DNA of 35,053 nucleotides from Candidatus Staskawiczbacteria bacterium (GTDB taxonomy: Bacteria; Patescibacteriota; Minisyncoccia; Minisyncoccales; Staskawiczbacteraceae), in NCBI GenBank assembly GCA_943354455.1, contig CALRCB010000002.1, positions 1-35,053 on the forward strand. The letters are read 5' to 3'. Numbering within the stretch: position 1 is the first letter of the stretch; each line of letters opens with the position of its first letter. This document shows, in pieces, positions 15,303-23,468 of the stretch. The notes beneath the pieces were generated by a model, which was given only the letters and a program-made list of their open reading frames with translations, searched no databases and was not told the DNA's origin. A program made the translations under genes and the position numbers.

Positions 15303-16268
15303 TTATTTACCCAAATATTGCACTTCCATTTCCAACGTCACTCCATACATTTTTTTGACCTCATCTTTTATTAAATCAACCAAAGTTAAAACATCTTGGG
15401 ATTTGGCATTTCCCAAATTGATAATAAAATTAGGGTGTTTTTCTGAAACTTGTGCCCCGCCAATTTTTACCACCTTTAAGCCTGCTTCAGAAATCAAATA
15501 AGCCGTTGGTACCACTGGAAAGGGATCTTTTTTTACCACAAAGTTTAATTTTTCCTGCCATTTAGCGGAGAAAAGATTTAAATCACAATTTTTAAAAATA
15601 CTGCCGGCATTAGGAAAATCCAATGGCTGCTTATCTTTTCGGTATTGAATATGCGAATTGGCAATTTCCTGCAATCTACTTTTGTCACCCTTGTAAAATT
15701 TCATTGTTGCAGAAAGTACCTGCCAATTTTTTTTCTTAAAAATTGATGTTCGGTAAGAAAACCGGCATTCCTGAACCTTCAATTTTTTCAAATTAAAATT
15801 ATGGTCCAATACCTCAACTTCTAAAATATTATCTTTGGTCTCACTGCCAAAACACCCAGCATTCCCCCGGATAGCTCCGCCAAAAGTTCCTGGAAGTCCT
15901 CCTGCCCATTCCAATCCCTGCAATGATTTATTAATAGAAAAATCAACTAAATCCCTCAACGCCACACCCCCATCGGCTTGAATAATGAAACCAGATTTTA
16001 AAGTGATATTTTTATCTTCCCTTTTTATCACCAATCCGGAAAACCCCTTATCAGAAACTAACAGGTTGCTACCCCTACCCAAAATAAAAAAGGGAATACG
16101 GTTTTTTTTACAAAATCTTAACGCCGTTATAATTTCTTTTTTTTGGGAAGTTGCTAAAAAATATTTGGCAGGTCCGCCAATATTGAATGTAGTGTGGCCG
16201 GCCAGCAATACATTTTTTTGCAAGCGAGGTGATTCTTTTTTGAAATTTTTGAAAGTATTATCCTCCAT
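15303..16268 (-). CDS. murB: UDP-N-acetylenolpyruvoylglucosamine reductase MurB
   Basis: The 321-residue protein has the FAD-binding segments HTTFNIGGPAKYF and ILGRGSNLLVSDKGFSGLVI (as ILGRGSNLLVSD), GLPGTFGGAIRGNAGCFG, the SYRTSIFK segment, the catalytic serine in NAGSIFKN and the closing Glu in LEMEVQYLG. MurB reduces UDP-GlcNAc-enolpyruvate to UDP-MurNAc with NADPH, an early step of cell-wall synthesis. The ATG at 16268 lies inside the end of the upstream peptidase gene, an 11-base overlap. A GGAGG begins within the start region itself, so it does not serve this start; translation probably relies on coupling. Confidence 0.97.
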   Translation of the reverse strand: MEDNTFKNFKKESPRLQKNVLLAGHTTFNIGGPAKYFLATSQKKEIITALRFCKKNRIPFFILGRGSNLLVSDKGFSGLVIKREDKNITLKSGFIIQADGGVALRDLVDFSINKSLQGLEWAGGLPGTFGGAIRGNAGCFGSETKDNILEVEVLDHNFNLKKLKVQECRFSYRTSIFKKKNWQVLSATMKFYKGDKSRLQEIANSHIQYRKDKQPLDFPNAGSIFKNCDLNLFSAKWQEKLNFVVKKDPFPVVPTAYLISEAGLKVVKIGGAQVSEKHPNFIINLGNAKSQDVLTLVDLIKDEVKKMYGVTLEMEVQYLGK

Positions 16269-17943
16269 TTAGCAGTTGATTTATTTTTTGACGGGTCAAT
16301 ACGCCCACAAACCCGGTTAATGGTATATTGTATTTTTTTTGAAAATTAATTACCGATTTTTTAGTTAAATTTCCAAACACTCCGGTTATCAATCCTTCTG
16401 GATAAATATCGCCACCCTGTGATTTTAAAAATTGCTGTAAACAAGATACGGCGAACCGATCAGAAACTCCAACATATAAATTATTGCTTAACACTAAACA
16501 GCTAGTGTTTTTCATGCCACCGGTATTGCCACGCAAGGCGATGATTTGATTTTTTAGTGATTCTATCTGATCCAATAGTTTTTGTATTAATGCTTGATTC
16601 TCATTTAAAGAAGTCCCCGTAGTTGAAATATTAAACATATAAGGGTAACTTAATTCGGGCCCTTCAAATCCGGAAATTTTTGATTGCAATGACGGTGAAA
16701 TAACTAGGGAATTGTATTGGGTCCCAAAATCCTTAATAATAATTTCTCCCTTGCCGCTTCTATCAAAATTTAAAAACTTAATGACAGGGTTGCTATTTTT
16801 TTCGTAGATAATATATGGCACTTGGAATGCCGGCCCCCCAAAACTTGAAAATACCAATTTTAAGTCTCCGTCACCTCCGATGATTTTTTGCCAATTGCCC
16901 ATCCAGTTCTTGGTGAAATTATTTAACGATAACGAAGTGTCGCCGGTTAATGGCAAAAAAATGAGGGCTGGGTTTATTTTCAGCACAACCAAATTTTTAT
17001 TAAGGTAGCAATATTTTGCCTCAACCGAACAATTATTAACCACTATCGCTATGGTCCAATTGGTAAAAATTTTGGCAAAATCTTCTTTAAATCCTTTTTT
17101 TAAAAGCGCTTCATTGATGCTTGGTATGCCAACTAATTTTGACTTTAAAGAATCGATTAATATGTTAATGTCGTAATGGTCAACCAAGTAATGCACAAAC
17201 AAACTTTCCACCGCATAGTCATATTTCGTATTCTGCCACTCAGTTAAAGAATTATTTGGTTTTTCCAAAAAATCGTTGACTCGGCGCTGCAAATTACTGC
17301 CCTCGTACACATCGTCGTAGCCCAATATAGTTGACGCGTAGTCCGCCCGCGCCTCGGAGAGCCAAACTTCTTCCCTTGCGCCTTGTATTTTTTCTTTTTG
17401 ATTAAATTCAATAAGGTGGACAAACTCATGAGCCAAAAATACTTTAAGTTGTGGATTGGTAATCTGGGCAATGGGCATGTAGATCATTTCGCGCTCATTA
17501 GAATCAGGTATTTGCAACTTGCTATACCCATCTTGCGAGCGAAAATATCCGCCAAGATTTGGTTTTTCCTGCTTAAATAACAGGGTTATTTTTGGGTCGC
17601 CGTCAATGCCGGGGATCCATTCGGTGCCGTACGCCGAAGTTAATTTTGGATAAATTTTACTATTAAATTCAGCTGACAGAGCATCAAGGCTAATTAAAAT
17701 TTCATCTTTTTTAATTTGATTTTGAGAATCCCACCAAGTGGTTTCTATGTAAAAAGAAAGTTTGGAAGTGGTTTTAACTAAAATTGCCACTACATTTTGG
17801 CGTTCCTTATAGTCATAATTCTGGTCTACATAAAAATTCGCGTAGTCTCCCACATTGGCAGCTTTAGCGTGCGATACAGAAAAAAAACACAAAAAAATAA
17901 GTGTAGTAAAAAATATATTTTTAAATTTATTTTGCGTAATCAT
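16258..17943 (-). CDS. secreted zinc metallopeptidase with C-terminal peptidoglycan-binding domain
   Basis: The 561-residue protein has a signal peptide ending near SHAKAAN (about 28). A gluzincin-type site follows: AHEFVHLIEFN with His172, Glu173 and His176, then WLSEARADYAS with Glu197 as likely third ligand. The middle (about 330-445) is beta-rich and unassigned. A short coiled coil (ENQALIQKLLDQIESLKNQI, about 455-480) leads to a PG_binding_1 domain at the end (CLQQFLKSQGG, GVFGNLTKKSVINFQKKY, GVLTRQKINQLL). It is predicted to be exported by Sec and to act in or on the wall. It has an extended -10 promoter and overlaps murB, tying it to wall synthesis. Confidence 0.88.
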   Translation of the reverse strand: MITQNKFKNIFFTTLIFLCFFSVSHAKAANVGDYANFYVDQNYDYKERQNVVAILVKTTSKLSFYIETTWWDSQNQIKKDEILISLDALSAEFNSKIYPKLTSAYGTEWIPGIDGDPKITLLFKQEKPNLGGYFRSQDGYSKLQIPDSNEREMIYMPIAQITNPQLKVFLAHEFVHLIEFNQKEKIQGAREEVWLSEARADYASTILGYDDVYEGSNLQRRVNDFLEKPNNSLTEWQNTKYDYAVESLFVHYLVDHYDINILIDSLKSKLVGIPSINEALLKKGFKEDFAKIFTNWTIAIVVNNCSVEAKYCYLNKNLVVLKINPALIFLPLTGDTSLSLNNFTKNWMGNWQKIIGGDGDLKLVFSSFGGPAFQVPYIIYEKNSNPVIKFLNFDRSGKGEIIIKDFGTQYNSLVISPSLQSKISGFEGPELSYPYMFNISTTGTSLNENQALIQKLLDQIESLKNQIIALRGNTGGMKNTSCLVLSNNLYVGVSDRFAVSCLQQFLKSQGGDIYPEGLITGVFGNLTKKSVINFQKKYNIPLTGFVGVLTRQKINQLLNGG

Positions 17944-17964
17944 AAAAAAATTATAGATTGTTTT

Positions 17965-17973
17965 ATTATATCA
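17965..17973 (-). promoter_or_regulatory. extended -10 promoter of the peptidase-murB-hpf cluster
   Basis: On the minus strand TGATATAAT is a perfect extended -10. No good -35 is seen. The expected start is near 17958, about 15 bases before ATG 17943. Confidence 0.6.
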
Positions 17974-18013
17974 TAAAACAATAAAAAAGCTAATTTTTAT
18001 TTTCCCTGAAACC

Positions 18014-18037
18014 AAAGCGCCCCAAAAGGGGCGCTTT
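18014..18037 (-). terminator. strong hairpin after the S-layer-like gene
   Basis: AAAGCGCCCC (18014-18023) and GGGGCGCTTT (18028-18037) form a perfect ten-base stem with an AAAA loop. On the minus strand the tail is TTTGGTTTC, short on T, but the stem is the strongest GC hairpin in the window and fits the end of a highly expressed gene about 58 bases past its stop codon. Confidence 0.75.
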
Positions 18038-18094
18038 GCTCGATTCTAAGTCTCGAGAAACTATGTTAAACACTACCTCCCAGATTACAAATTC

Positions 18095-21000
18095 TTATTT
18101 TGTAAGAGTCTGTGAATCAAGTGGGAGTGTTCTGACTAGGAAATCATTACTCCAGTCAAGTACGGTTGTGCTTGCAATATCGTGTCCTGAGCCTGATACA
18201 TCAGACCAAATGAAGGATGGAGATAATCCATATCCTGCATATGTCTCAGCAAAAGATCCAGAAGCAGCTACTGCTGTGTAATCATCAGAAACAGCAAATA
18301 CCGAAGGCGAAGCGATGCTAGTAGTAATGTAATCAGTTGTAACAAGTGTACCAGCTACTGTTGCCTTTAAGAGGTAGTTTACTGACCCTGAAACCTGTTG
18401 TTCAATCGTAGGAACAAACTGTAAGCGACATGTAAGAAGTGTTGCTACACAAGTAGCAGCATTGGCTGTATCGCGAACTGTTGCTGTTCCTGCAATCTGA
18501 GTGTTTGAGTCAGCATTCCATAATGAGAATGCAGCACCGTTGGCAATAGTTGGAGCGCTAGTCTTAGTTAGACTAAAGATAATTCTTTCCCATCCAACTG
18601 TACCTGTTCCACTTGTGCTGATTGAGAACTTAGATAGTGTATTCGTTCCAGCAACAAGAGCTGTAGTAGGAAGAGATACAAGAGCTAGTGCAGGAATTGA
18701 CTTGTATGTGTACTGAGCAGTTCCAGCAGGATTGCTTTCGGTAATCGTAGCTGAAGTACCAGCACCATTAGTTGCAGTTCCTGCAGTTAGAGTAACAAGT
18801 GTTGAAGCACCTGTTGAGCCCGCACCCACTCCAACTGTACCAAGATCAAGCTTTACAGTAAGAATCTTAGTTTGACCAGAAGGAACGACCCATGTCAAAC
18901 CATTGAAGGTTGTGGTGGTCGCTGCTGCTTTTTGTGCAATTTCGGTTATACCATCAAACAATCTCATTGTTGATGATGTCGTGACATCAGCAACTGTAAA
19001 CGTAAGATCCGTTAGTGTGTAAGCATCAGTGATAGCAACGAATTTAAATGCTGCCATTGTCTTTGTGCCATTATCATCATTTATAGATGCATCAGGTCGT
19101 GAAGCATCTTGTGTAGCTGTAATAGAACCTGCGTTGGCAGTGATAACTTGACCATCAACCATAGTGGCGGTTGTTGAAGCTACAGAAGAAAGAGCTCCCA
19201 CTCCACTTACGGTCATTTCAGCCTTAATTGAATCAGCTGCTGTAATAGTAGAGCCGATAGTTGACCATATTTCAAGATTCATAGTTCCATTTTTAACAAG
19301 AAGTTTGGTTATTGAATATGTATCACCAGTAGCTGAAACTGTTCCCTTTGGAGAACCAATAACAACACCGTTTATCTTAAGTATTACATCTGTAAGATCT
19401 GCTGCTGCAAAAGTAGCATTCGTGACAGAAGTAAAGTTCACAGCAACTGTGTCAAGATTTACATCTTCAACATTGTTTCCATCCAAAGTGAAGGAAGCAA
19501 GTTTGTAAGATGAAGTCTGAGGAACAGCTGTCGTCTGAGCAGCATAAGTTGCTGTCGCAGCTAATGTTATAGTAGCAGAACTTGAAGCAGTCAAAGTGTT
19601 TCCACTTATATCAGCTGCAGGAACTGTAATATATCCAAGTGATGAAAGACGTTGTGTGTTGTTTGTTGATGTGACCAATTTACCTGTGAATGTATCACCA
19701 GCTGTGACATGGTTTGTACCATCATTGTCAAAGATATCAGCACGGATTTCAAGAGTCGCAGGCATACCAGCAGCTAATGTGTAATTAGTTGTGTATGTTG
19801 TTCCAGCAAGTACCAATGTAGCTGTTGAACCAACCTGTGCACCATTGATCATAATACGACCGTTTCGAAGTGAAGCGATAGAACCATCAGATGTTGTGAA
19901 ACCAGCTTTAATGTTTTCAATCTTCAAAGATTCACCGTAAGTAGTAAGAGTGTATTTTGCAAGTACTACATCGTTACCACTTACAATAGTGTTTCCTGAA
20001 GGTGAATCAGAAGTCTTTTGTACTGTAACTGAACCAGAATTGATTGAAGTTGCAGCTACGGGACTTGCTGGGAAGTTACCAGAACTAAATGTAGAGGAAA
20101 TTCCTGAATTGTATTGGCTATCCAAAAAACCAACGTCCGTCTTATTGCGAATTGAGAATTGGAAAGTTCTTGAAGAACCACCATTCACATCAGCAAGTAC
20201 TTTAACTACGCGTGTACCAGTTGCAAGTAATTTTGGAGTAGCAAGAACAAATGTTGCGTAACCATCTGAATCTAGGTTTTCGACTGTTGCTACAGTTACA
20301 CCGTCAACCATAAGTCTAAAGTTGGCAATGTCTCCAGTGTTGACTGAGCCAATTTGACGCATAGCTAAACGACTAAATGTAACCTCGCGAGTACCAATGC
20401 TGACACTGCTGTTGAAAACCACAACATCCTTGGCTGGGTCAATTGAACCAGCTGTTGGAGTGATAGTTCCAAAGTCTACAGTAGCTGCATTAGTTGTTAT
20501 TGCAACATAGTGTAAATTACCAGCAATGTTTACAGGAGATATAACTCCACCTGATGTAACACTGGTAAGGCTAAGATTAATACTATACGGAGTATCGGTG
20601 CTAACAATTTCAGCAATTATTGAAATTGTTTTTGATCCTGACACAGTAAACAATCCTGCATTATTGTTGAATGTAGCTGTACTGTCTGAATTTAAAGATG
20701 CTCCATCTGTCAAACGAGTTGCGCCATCATACAAGTATACGTTTGGCACCGCATTGTTTGAAGAAACACCTGATCGCGTCAACTTCAATGATGTAACTGT
20801 TCCATTACCTGTGAAAGTATATTTCGCAAATAAGAAACCAGTTGAAGGAGATACGACTGTTCCAGAAGCTGGATTATTAACTGCAAGCATAACGCTTACT
20901 GGGCCAGTTGTTGTGGTTGGGGCGGTTGGAGTTGAAGGTGATGTGCTCACCAATGAATTTGCCTTTGCCCTTGAAAGGGGACCAAATCGATTTGCGGATG

Positions 21001-21349
21001 TAATCCCGTTTGCCGTCTGCCATTTTTGAACAGCTGCTAAGGTTTTTGGACCAAAGTTAACTGTTTCATTGCCAAGCGAACCTGCTCCCGACATTGCCAC
21101 TTGGTATCCCCAAGCATTCAAATCCTTTTGCAACCACATTACATCATCACCTGTTGAACCAACTTGTAGGTTCCTTGTATAGGTGTGGCTAACTGTAGTG
21201 CTTGGTCCTTGCATTGTATTCAATTGAGCCATCAAAGCATTAACTTGTGCTTGAAGTTCTTCAACTGTAGCAGCGCCAACTGTAGGAGCAATCATGGCAA
21301 CCATAGTCAAAGCGACTGTAGCTGTTATAATTGTTTTTTTAATATTCAT
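18095..21349 (-). CDS. S-layer-like surface protein with N-terminal peptidoglycan-binding domain
   Basis: The 1084-residue protein has a signal peptide (cleavage about 26, after TVGA), a short coiled coil (ELQAQVNALMAQLNTM), and a PG_binding_1-like domain at about 61-133 (LQVGSTGDDVMWLQKDLNAW, FGPKTLAAVQKWQ, RFGPLSRAKA). A Ser/Thr/Pro linker follows, then about seven beta-sandwich repeats of 110-140 residues, each with a motif like KTISIIAEI, RVVKVLADV, ATLEIRADI, MNLEIWSTI, KILTVKLDL and YLLKATV. It is almost free of Cys and rich in Thr, Ser, Ala and Gly. This is the usual make-up of the putative S-layer proteins of CPR bacteria. Codon use looks less AT-rich than in neighbours, as expected for high expression. 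It lies downstream of an ECF sigma/anti-sigma pair. No Shine-Dalgarno site precedes the ATG. Confidence 0.85.
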   Translation of the reverse strand: MNIKKTIITATVALTMVAMIAPTVGAATVEELQAQVNALMAQLNTMQGPSTTVSHTYTRNLQVGSTGDDVMWLQKDLNAWGYQVAMSGAGSLGNETVNFGPKTLAAVQKWQTANGITSANRFGPLSRAKANSLVSTSPSTPTAPTTTTGPVSVMLAVNNPASGTVVSPSTGFLFAKYTFTGNGTVTSLKLTRSGVSSNNAVPNVYLYDGATRLTDGASLNSDSTATFNNNAGLFTVSGSKTISIIAEIVSTDTPYSINLSLTSVTSGGVISPVNIAGNLHYVAITTNAATVDFGTITPTAGSIDPAKDVVVFNSSVSIGTREVTFSRLAMRQIGSVNTGDIANFRLMVDGVTVATVENLDSDGYATFVLATPKLLATGTRVVKVLADVNGGSSRTFQFSIRNKTDVGFLDSQYNSGISSTFSSGNFPASPVAATSINSGSVTVQKTSDSPSGNTIVSGNDVVLAKYTLTTYGESLKIENIKAGFTTSDGSIASLRNGRIMINGAQVGSTATLVLAGTTYTTNYTLAAGMPATLEIRADIFDNDGTNHVTAGDTFTGKLVTSTNNTQRLSSLGYITVPAADISGNTLTASSSATITLAATATYAAQTTAVPQTSSYKLASFTLDGNNVEDVNLDTVAVNFTSVTNATFAAADLTDVILKINGVVIGSPKGTVSATGDTYSITKLLVKNGTMNLEIWSTIGSTITAADSIKAEMTVSGVGALSSVASTTATMVDGQVITANAGSITATQDASRPDASINDDNGTKTMAAFKFVAITDAYTLTDLTFTVADVTTSSTMRLFDGITEIAQKAAATTTTFNGLTWVVPSGQTKILTVKLDLGTVGVGAGSTGASTLVTLTAGTATNGAGTSATITESNPAGTAQYTYKSIPALALVSLPTTALVAGTNTLSKFSISTSGTGTVGWERIIFSLTKTSAPTIANGAAFSLWNADSNTQIAGTATVRDTANAATCVATLLTCRLQFVPTIEQQVSGSVNYLLKATVAGTLVTTDYITTSIASPSVFAVSDDYTAVAASGSFAETYAGYGLSPSFIWSDVSGSGHDIASTTVLDWSNDFLVRTLPLDSQTLTK

Positions 21350-21371
21350 TTTTTTATTGTTTTTTTGTTAA

Positions 21372-21401
21372 ATTATATTTTTATTAATTACCATCGGTCG
21401 A
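21372..21401 (-). promoter_or_regulatory. candidate promoter close to the S-layer-like gene
   Basis: On the minus strand TCGACC (21401-21396) and TATAAT (21377-21372) are 18 bases apart. The -10 is perfect; the -35 matches four of six. The start would be near 21365, about 16 bases before the ATG. If this is the main promoter, the structured element at 21412-21539 lies upstream of it. Confidence 0.45.
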
Positions 21402-21411
21402 CCTTAATAAT

Positions 21412-21539
21412 GTCCAATTAAACCCCCAGAAATTCGGGAGCTCGCAAAGCGAGCTTTGTAGTATTAATTTTCGCGGTTTTACGTATTAACAACGAATTTT
21501 AATTCGTTAAAACTTACCTCGCGAACAATTTAATTGGAC
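21412..21539 (-). promoter_or_regulatory. multi-stem structured RNA element upstream of the S-layer-like gene
   Basis: Nested complementary segments fill the intergenic space. P1: GTCCAATTAAA and TTTAATTGGAC (21529-21539 and 21412-21422) close the element. Inside, read on the minus strand: TTCGCG..GT pairs with ACCGCGAA with a two-base bulge, enclosing AACGAATT/AATTCGTT (21491-21508); next AGCTCGC-TTT-GCGAGCT (21439-21455); then CCCG/TGGG (about 21424-21438). P1 and the last stem gain G-U pairs only on the minus strand, which favours transcription toward the S-layer-like gene. It could be its 5' leader, or the 3' end of the sigma/anti-sigma transcript. I recognise no known riboswitch. Confidence 0.55.
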
Positions 21540-21560
21540 TGCGACTTGTCAAATTTTTAA

Positions 21561-22283
21561 TTAATTGGCCACGCCAGCACTACTAGCACTCAGTATTATC
21601 AAATCTCTTAAGGCCTTACCAGAATCCATATCTTCGTTATAAGCTTTTTCAATCCTATTAAACTCATTTTGTCCATCTTCAGTATATGTCACATCCTTAC
21701 CGTCTTTAAATATTTGCTTTACCAAAGCATCAACGGGTGCGCCCAAAGCTTCTTTTAAATCTTCGCCTCCTCCGGGAATATTAAAAATTGTTTTACTGTT
21801 ATTTACTTCCAATGCAACCTTCTTCGCCAATTTTGGATTTTTTTGTATACTGTTAGTTAATATCTTAGAAGCAACTTTTACTTGTTCTATGGCTACATTA
21901 AGATTTTGTGATTTATTCTTAACGGCGTCGGATAAAATTTGTGATTTTAATTGAAATTCTTTTATGCTATCTTTTAATGTATTCACCGCAATTATATCTG
22001 TATTATAATTAAGAGAAGCAACTTGCACTACATCATTTATCTGATAATTCAGCAAACCAGCAGTACCAATAAAAACAAATAATAGTGTTGCAAAAGCAAA
22101 GGCTAATCTCTTTTGAGCGAACAGCTCCACAATATTTGAAAAACTCACCTTAGAAACAGGATTTGACACTTCTTTTTTAACGTTAAACATCGCTGTCTTA
22201 GACAAAGACACCCACTCTGCGTTAGGCTTAATTTTCTTCAATTCATTGAGCTTATAAATAAGTTGTTGTTCTGTCATTATCAT
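21561..22283 (-). CDS. probable membrane anti-sigma factor partner of the ECF sigma
   Basis: The 240-residue protein has a cytoplasmic N-terminus of about 55 residues, a single membrane helix at about 57-78 (AFAFATLLFVFIGTAGLL), and an outside part of about 160 residues that is mostly helical, with long heptad-like stretches. This topology and its place 44 bases downstream of an ECF sigma gene mark it as a likely anti-sigma factor, possibly of the DUF5667-like type; no ZAS zinc motif is seen. It would hold the sigma at the membrane until an envelope signal arrives. The start may be ATG 22283 or the in-frame ATG two codons later. Confidence 0.7.
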   Translation of the reverse strand: MIMTEQQLIYKLNELKKIKPNAEWVSLSKTAMFNVKKEVSNPVSKVSFSNIVELFAQKRLAFAFATLLFVFIGTAGLLNYQINDVVQVASLNYNTDIIAVNTLKDSIKEFQLKSQILSDAVKNKSQNLNVAIEQVKVASKILTNSIQKNPKLAKKVALEVNNSKTIFNIPGGGEDLKEALGAPVDALVKQIFKDGKDVTYTEDGQNEFNRIEKAYNEDMDSGKALRDLIILSASSAGVAN

Positions 22284-22327
22284 GTTGATTATAATGATGA
22301 CGCAAAAATGGTTAATTTGTTACAATT

Positions 22328-22834
22328 TTAAGATTCCTGACTCAATTCTCCTCTCAACATTTCCAGCCCCCTATGAATCATAACTCTTACGGTGCCAGCG
22401 GGCTTACCGATTAATATCGAAATTTCTTCAGCCGGCATATCTTCTAAATAATACCAAATTAGCACATTCTGATAATTTTCTTTTAACTTACCAATGGCTG
22501 ATTTTATTCCTTCCATATCCGCATCTAAAACCGCCTTATCGTATATATTTGTCTTATGGTCAACCGCTTGCGCGATATTATCAACTGAAACCGTCTTTGA
22601 TTTACCCTTCTCTCTGTAATAATCAACTGTCGTATTCCTAGCAATCTGATACAAAAATGCCCCAGGGTTTTTGATATTAGGTTGTTTTTTAAAGGCTTCC
22701 CAGCCATTCAAAAACACCTTAGAAGTCAAATCTTGGGCAATTTCCTCTGAATTTACCCTCAAGTAAACAAAACGATATATTTTTTCAATATATTCATCAT
22801 AAATATGACTAAATTGTTCTTTACTGCTATTCAT
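22328..22834 (-). CDS. ECF-type RNA polymerase sigma factor
   Basis: The 168-residue protein has sigma region 2 (YDEYIEKIYRFVYLRVNSEE, AQDLTSKVFLNGWEAF, GAFLYQIARNTTVDYYRE) and region 4 (WYYLEDMPAEEISILIGKPA, GTVRVMIHRGLEMLRGEL) joined by a short linker, with no region 1 or 3. Such sigmas redirect RNA polymerase to a small set of envelope or stress genes. It has its own promoter (22848-22876) and a leader of only about seven bases. The gene for a predicted membrane anti-sigma follows, and the S-layer-like gene comes next, which is its most obvious candidate target. Confidence 0.93.
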   Translation of the reverse strand: MNSSKEQFSHIYDEYIEKIYRFVYLRVNSEEIAQDLTSKVFLNGWEAFKKQPNIKNPGAFLYQIARNTTVDYYREKGKSKTVSVDNIAQAVDHKTNIYDKAVLDADMEGIKSAIGKLKENYQNVLIWYYLEDMPAEEISILIGKPAGTVRVMIHRGLEMLRGELSQES

Positions 22835-22847
22835 TAATTGAGCGTTA

Positions 22848-22876
22848 ATTATAGCTTAAATATTCAATAAAGTCAA
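22848..22876 (-). promoter_or_regulatory. promoter of the ECF sigma operon
   Basis: On the minus strand TTGACT (22876-22871) and TATAAT (22853-22848) are 17 bases apart. The expected start at about 22841 leaves some seven bases before the ATG at 22834. Confidence 0.75.
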
Positions 22877-22880
22877 TAAT

Positions 22881-22921
22881 TTGATAGGACATTTGATAGG
22901 ACATACTTATAGTTAGGACAT
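22881..22921. repeat. tandem 12-bp repeats just upstream of the ECF promoter
   Basis: TTGATAGGACAT occurs twice head to tail at 22881-22892 and 22893-22904; a third partial copy, TTAGGACAT, lies at 22913-22921 and includes the stop codon of the DeoR-like gene. The array ends five bases before the -35 box of the sigma gene, where an activator or repressor site would be expected. Confidence 0.6.
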
Positions 22922-23428
22922 TTTTTGATAAAACACCTGATTCCATTCACCTGCCCTAGATATTTTGCCTCTTTTCAGTAAATCATCCAAATCCCTCCTA
23001 ATAGTTCGCTTAGTTACCTTGGGCAACTCTTTAATGAAATCGGACACTTGAGCATTCTCTTTTTTATTTAATATTTCTAAAATCTTGCTCTGCCTTTGAG
23101 AATATTTTTCAATCCTATCATATTTGACGGACGACTTGGCAATATCTTTTGGAATTTCAATATTATCTTTCATTTTTTGATACTCTTTAGTGATTATCAA
23201 AAAATTCATACTGCTTATCCACCCCTGACCAAAACCAACCTTAAGATAATTTTCCAAAACCGCAATATCGTCTGATGCTTGCAAAAAATTTTGAAGTGTC
23301 AGATTTTCTAATATCGCTAAAACCTTTTCTTTTGCCAGATTTTTAAGCGGATCAGAGTCCGGTAAAAAATCTAAAATTTTATAAATAATACTCATTGTTT
23401 TCACAAAATCATCATCTGCCATAATCAA
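22913..23428 (-). CDS. DeoR-like winged-helix regulator
   Basis: The 171-residue protein has a helical N-terminal part (about 1-100) that I do not recognise, containing KILDFLPDSDPLKNLAKEKV and a likely four-helix bundle. The C-terminal 60 residues form a DeoR-type winged helix: RQSKILEILNKKENAQVSDF, KELPKVTKRTIRRDLDDLLK, GKISRAGEWNQVFYQ. It is a likely DNA-binding regulator without a sugar-sensor domain. It ends eight bases before the tandem repeats in front of the ECF sigma promoter, so control of that operon is a reasonable guess. The start may be ATG 23428 or the ATG two codons later. Confidence 0.75.
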   Translation of the reverse strand: MIMADDDFVKTMSIIYKILDFLPDSDPLKNLAKEKVLAILENLTLQNFLQASDDIAVLENYLKVGFGQGWISSMNFLIITKEYQKMKDNIEIPKDIAKSSVKYDRIEKYSQRQSKILEILNKKENAQVSDFIKELPKVTKRTIRRDLDDLLKRGKISRAGEWNQVFYQKMS

Positions 23429-23468
23429 TAAAGTTTACCAAAAAAAAACATCAAAGTCAAAAATTACG

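Noticed and set aside
20526..21029. Long open frames opposite the S-layer-like gene
   Set aside because: They come from the biased Thr/Val/Ala codons of the real gene, have no ribosome-binding sites, and give no recognisable protein. The same applies to frames opposite the giant adhesin gene (29684-32422).
21412..21539. Terminal inverted repeats GTCCAATTAAA/TTTAATTGGAC as a miniature transposon (MITE)
   Set aside because: No target-site duplication flanks the arms (ATAAT versus TGCGA), no second copy is seen in the window, and the inner stems are nested with strand-specific G-U pairs, which fits RNA better.
21524..21552. TTGACA at 21547-21552 (minus strand) as the main promoter of the S-layer-like gene
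   Set aside because: At spacings of 16-18 bases the -10 position reads AATTGT, ATTGTT or TTGTTC, all poor. The TATAAT at 21372-21377 is better, though neither is settled.
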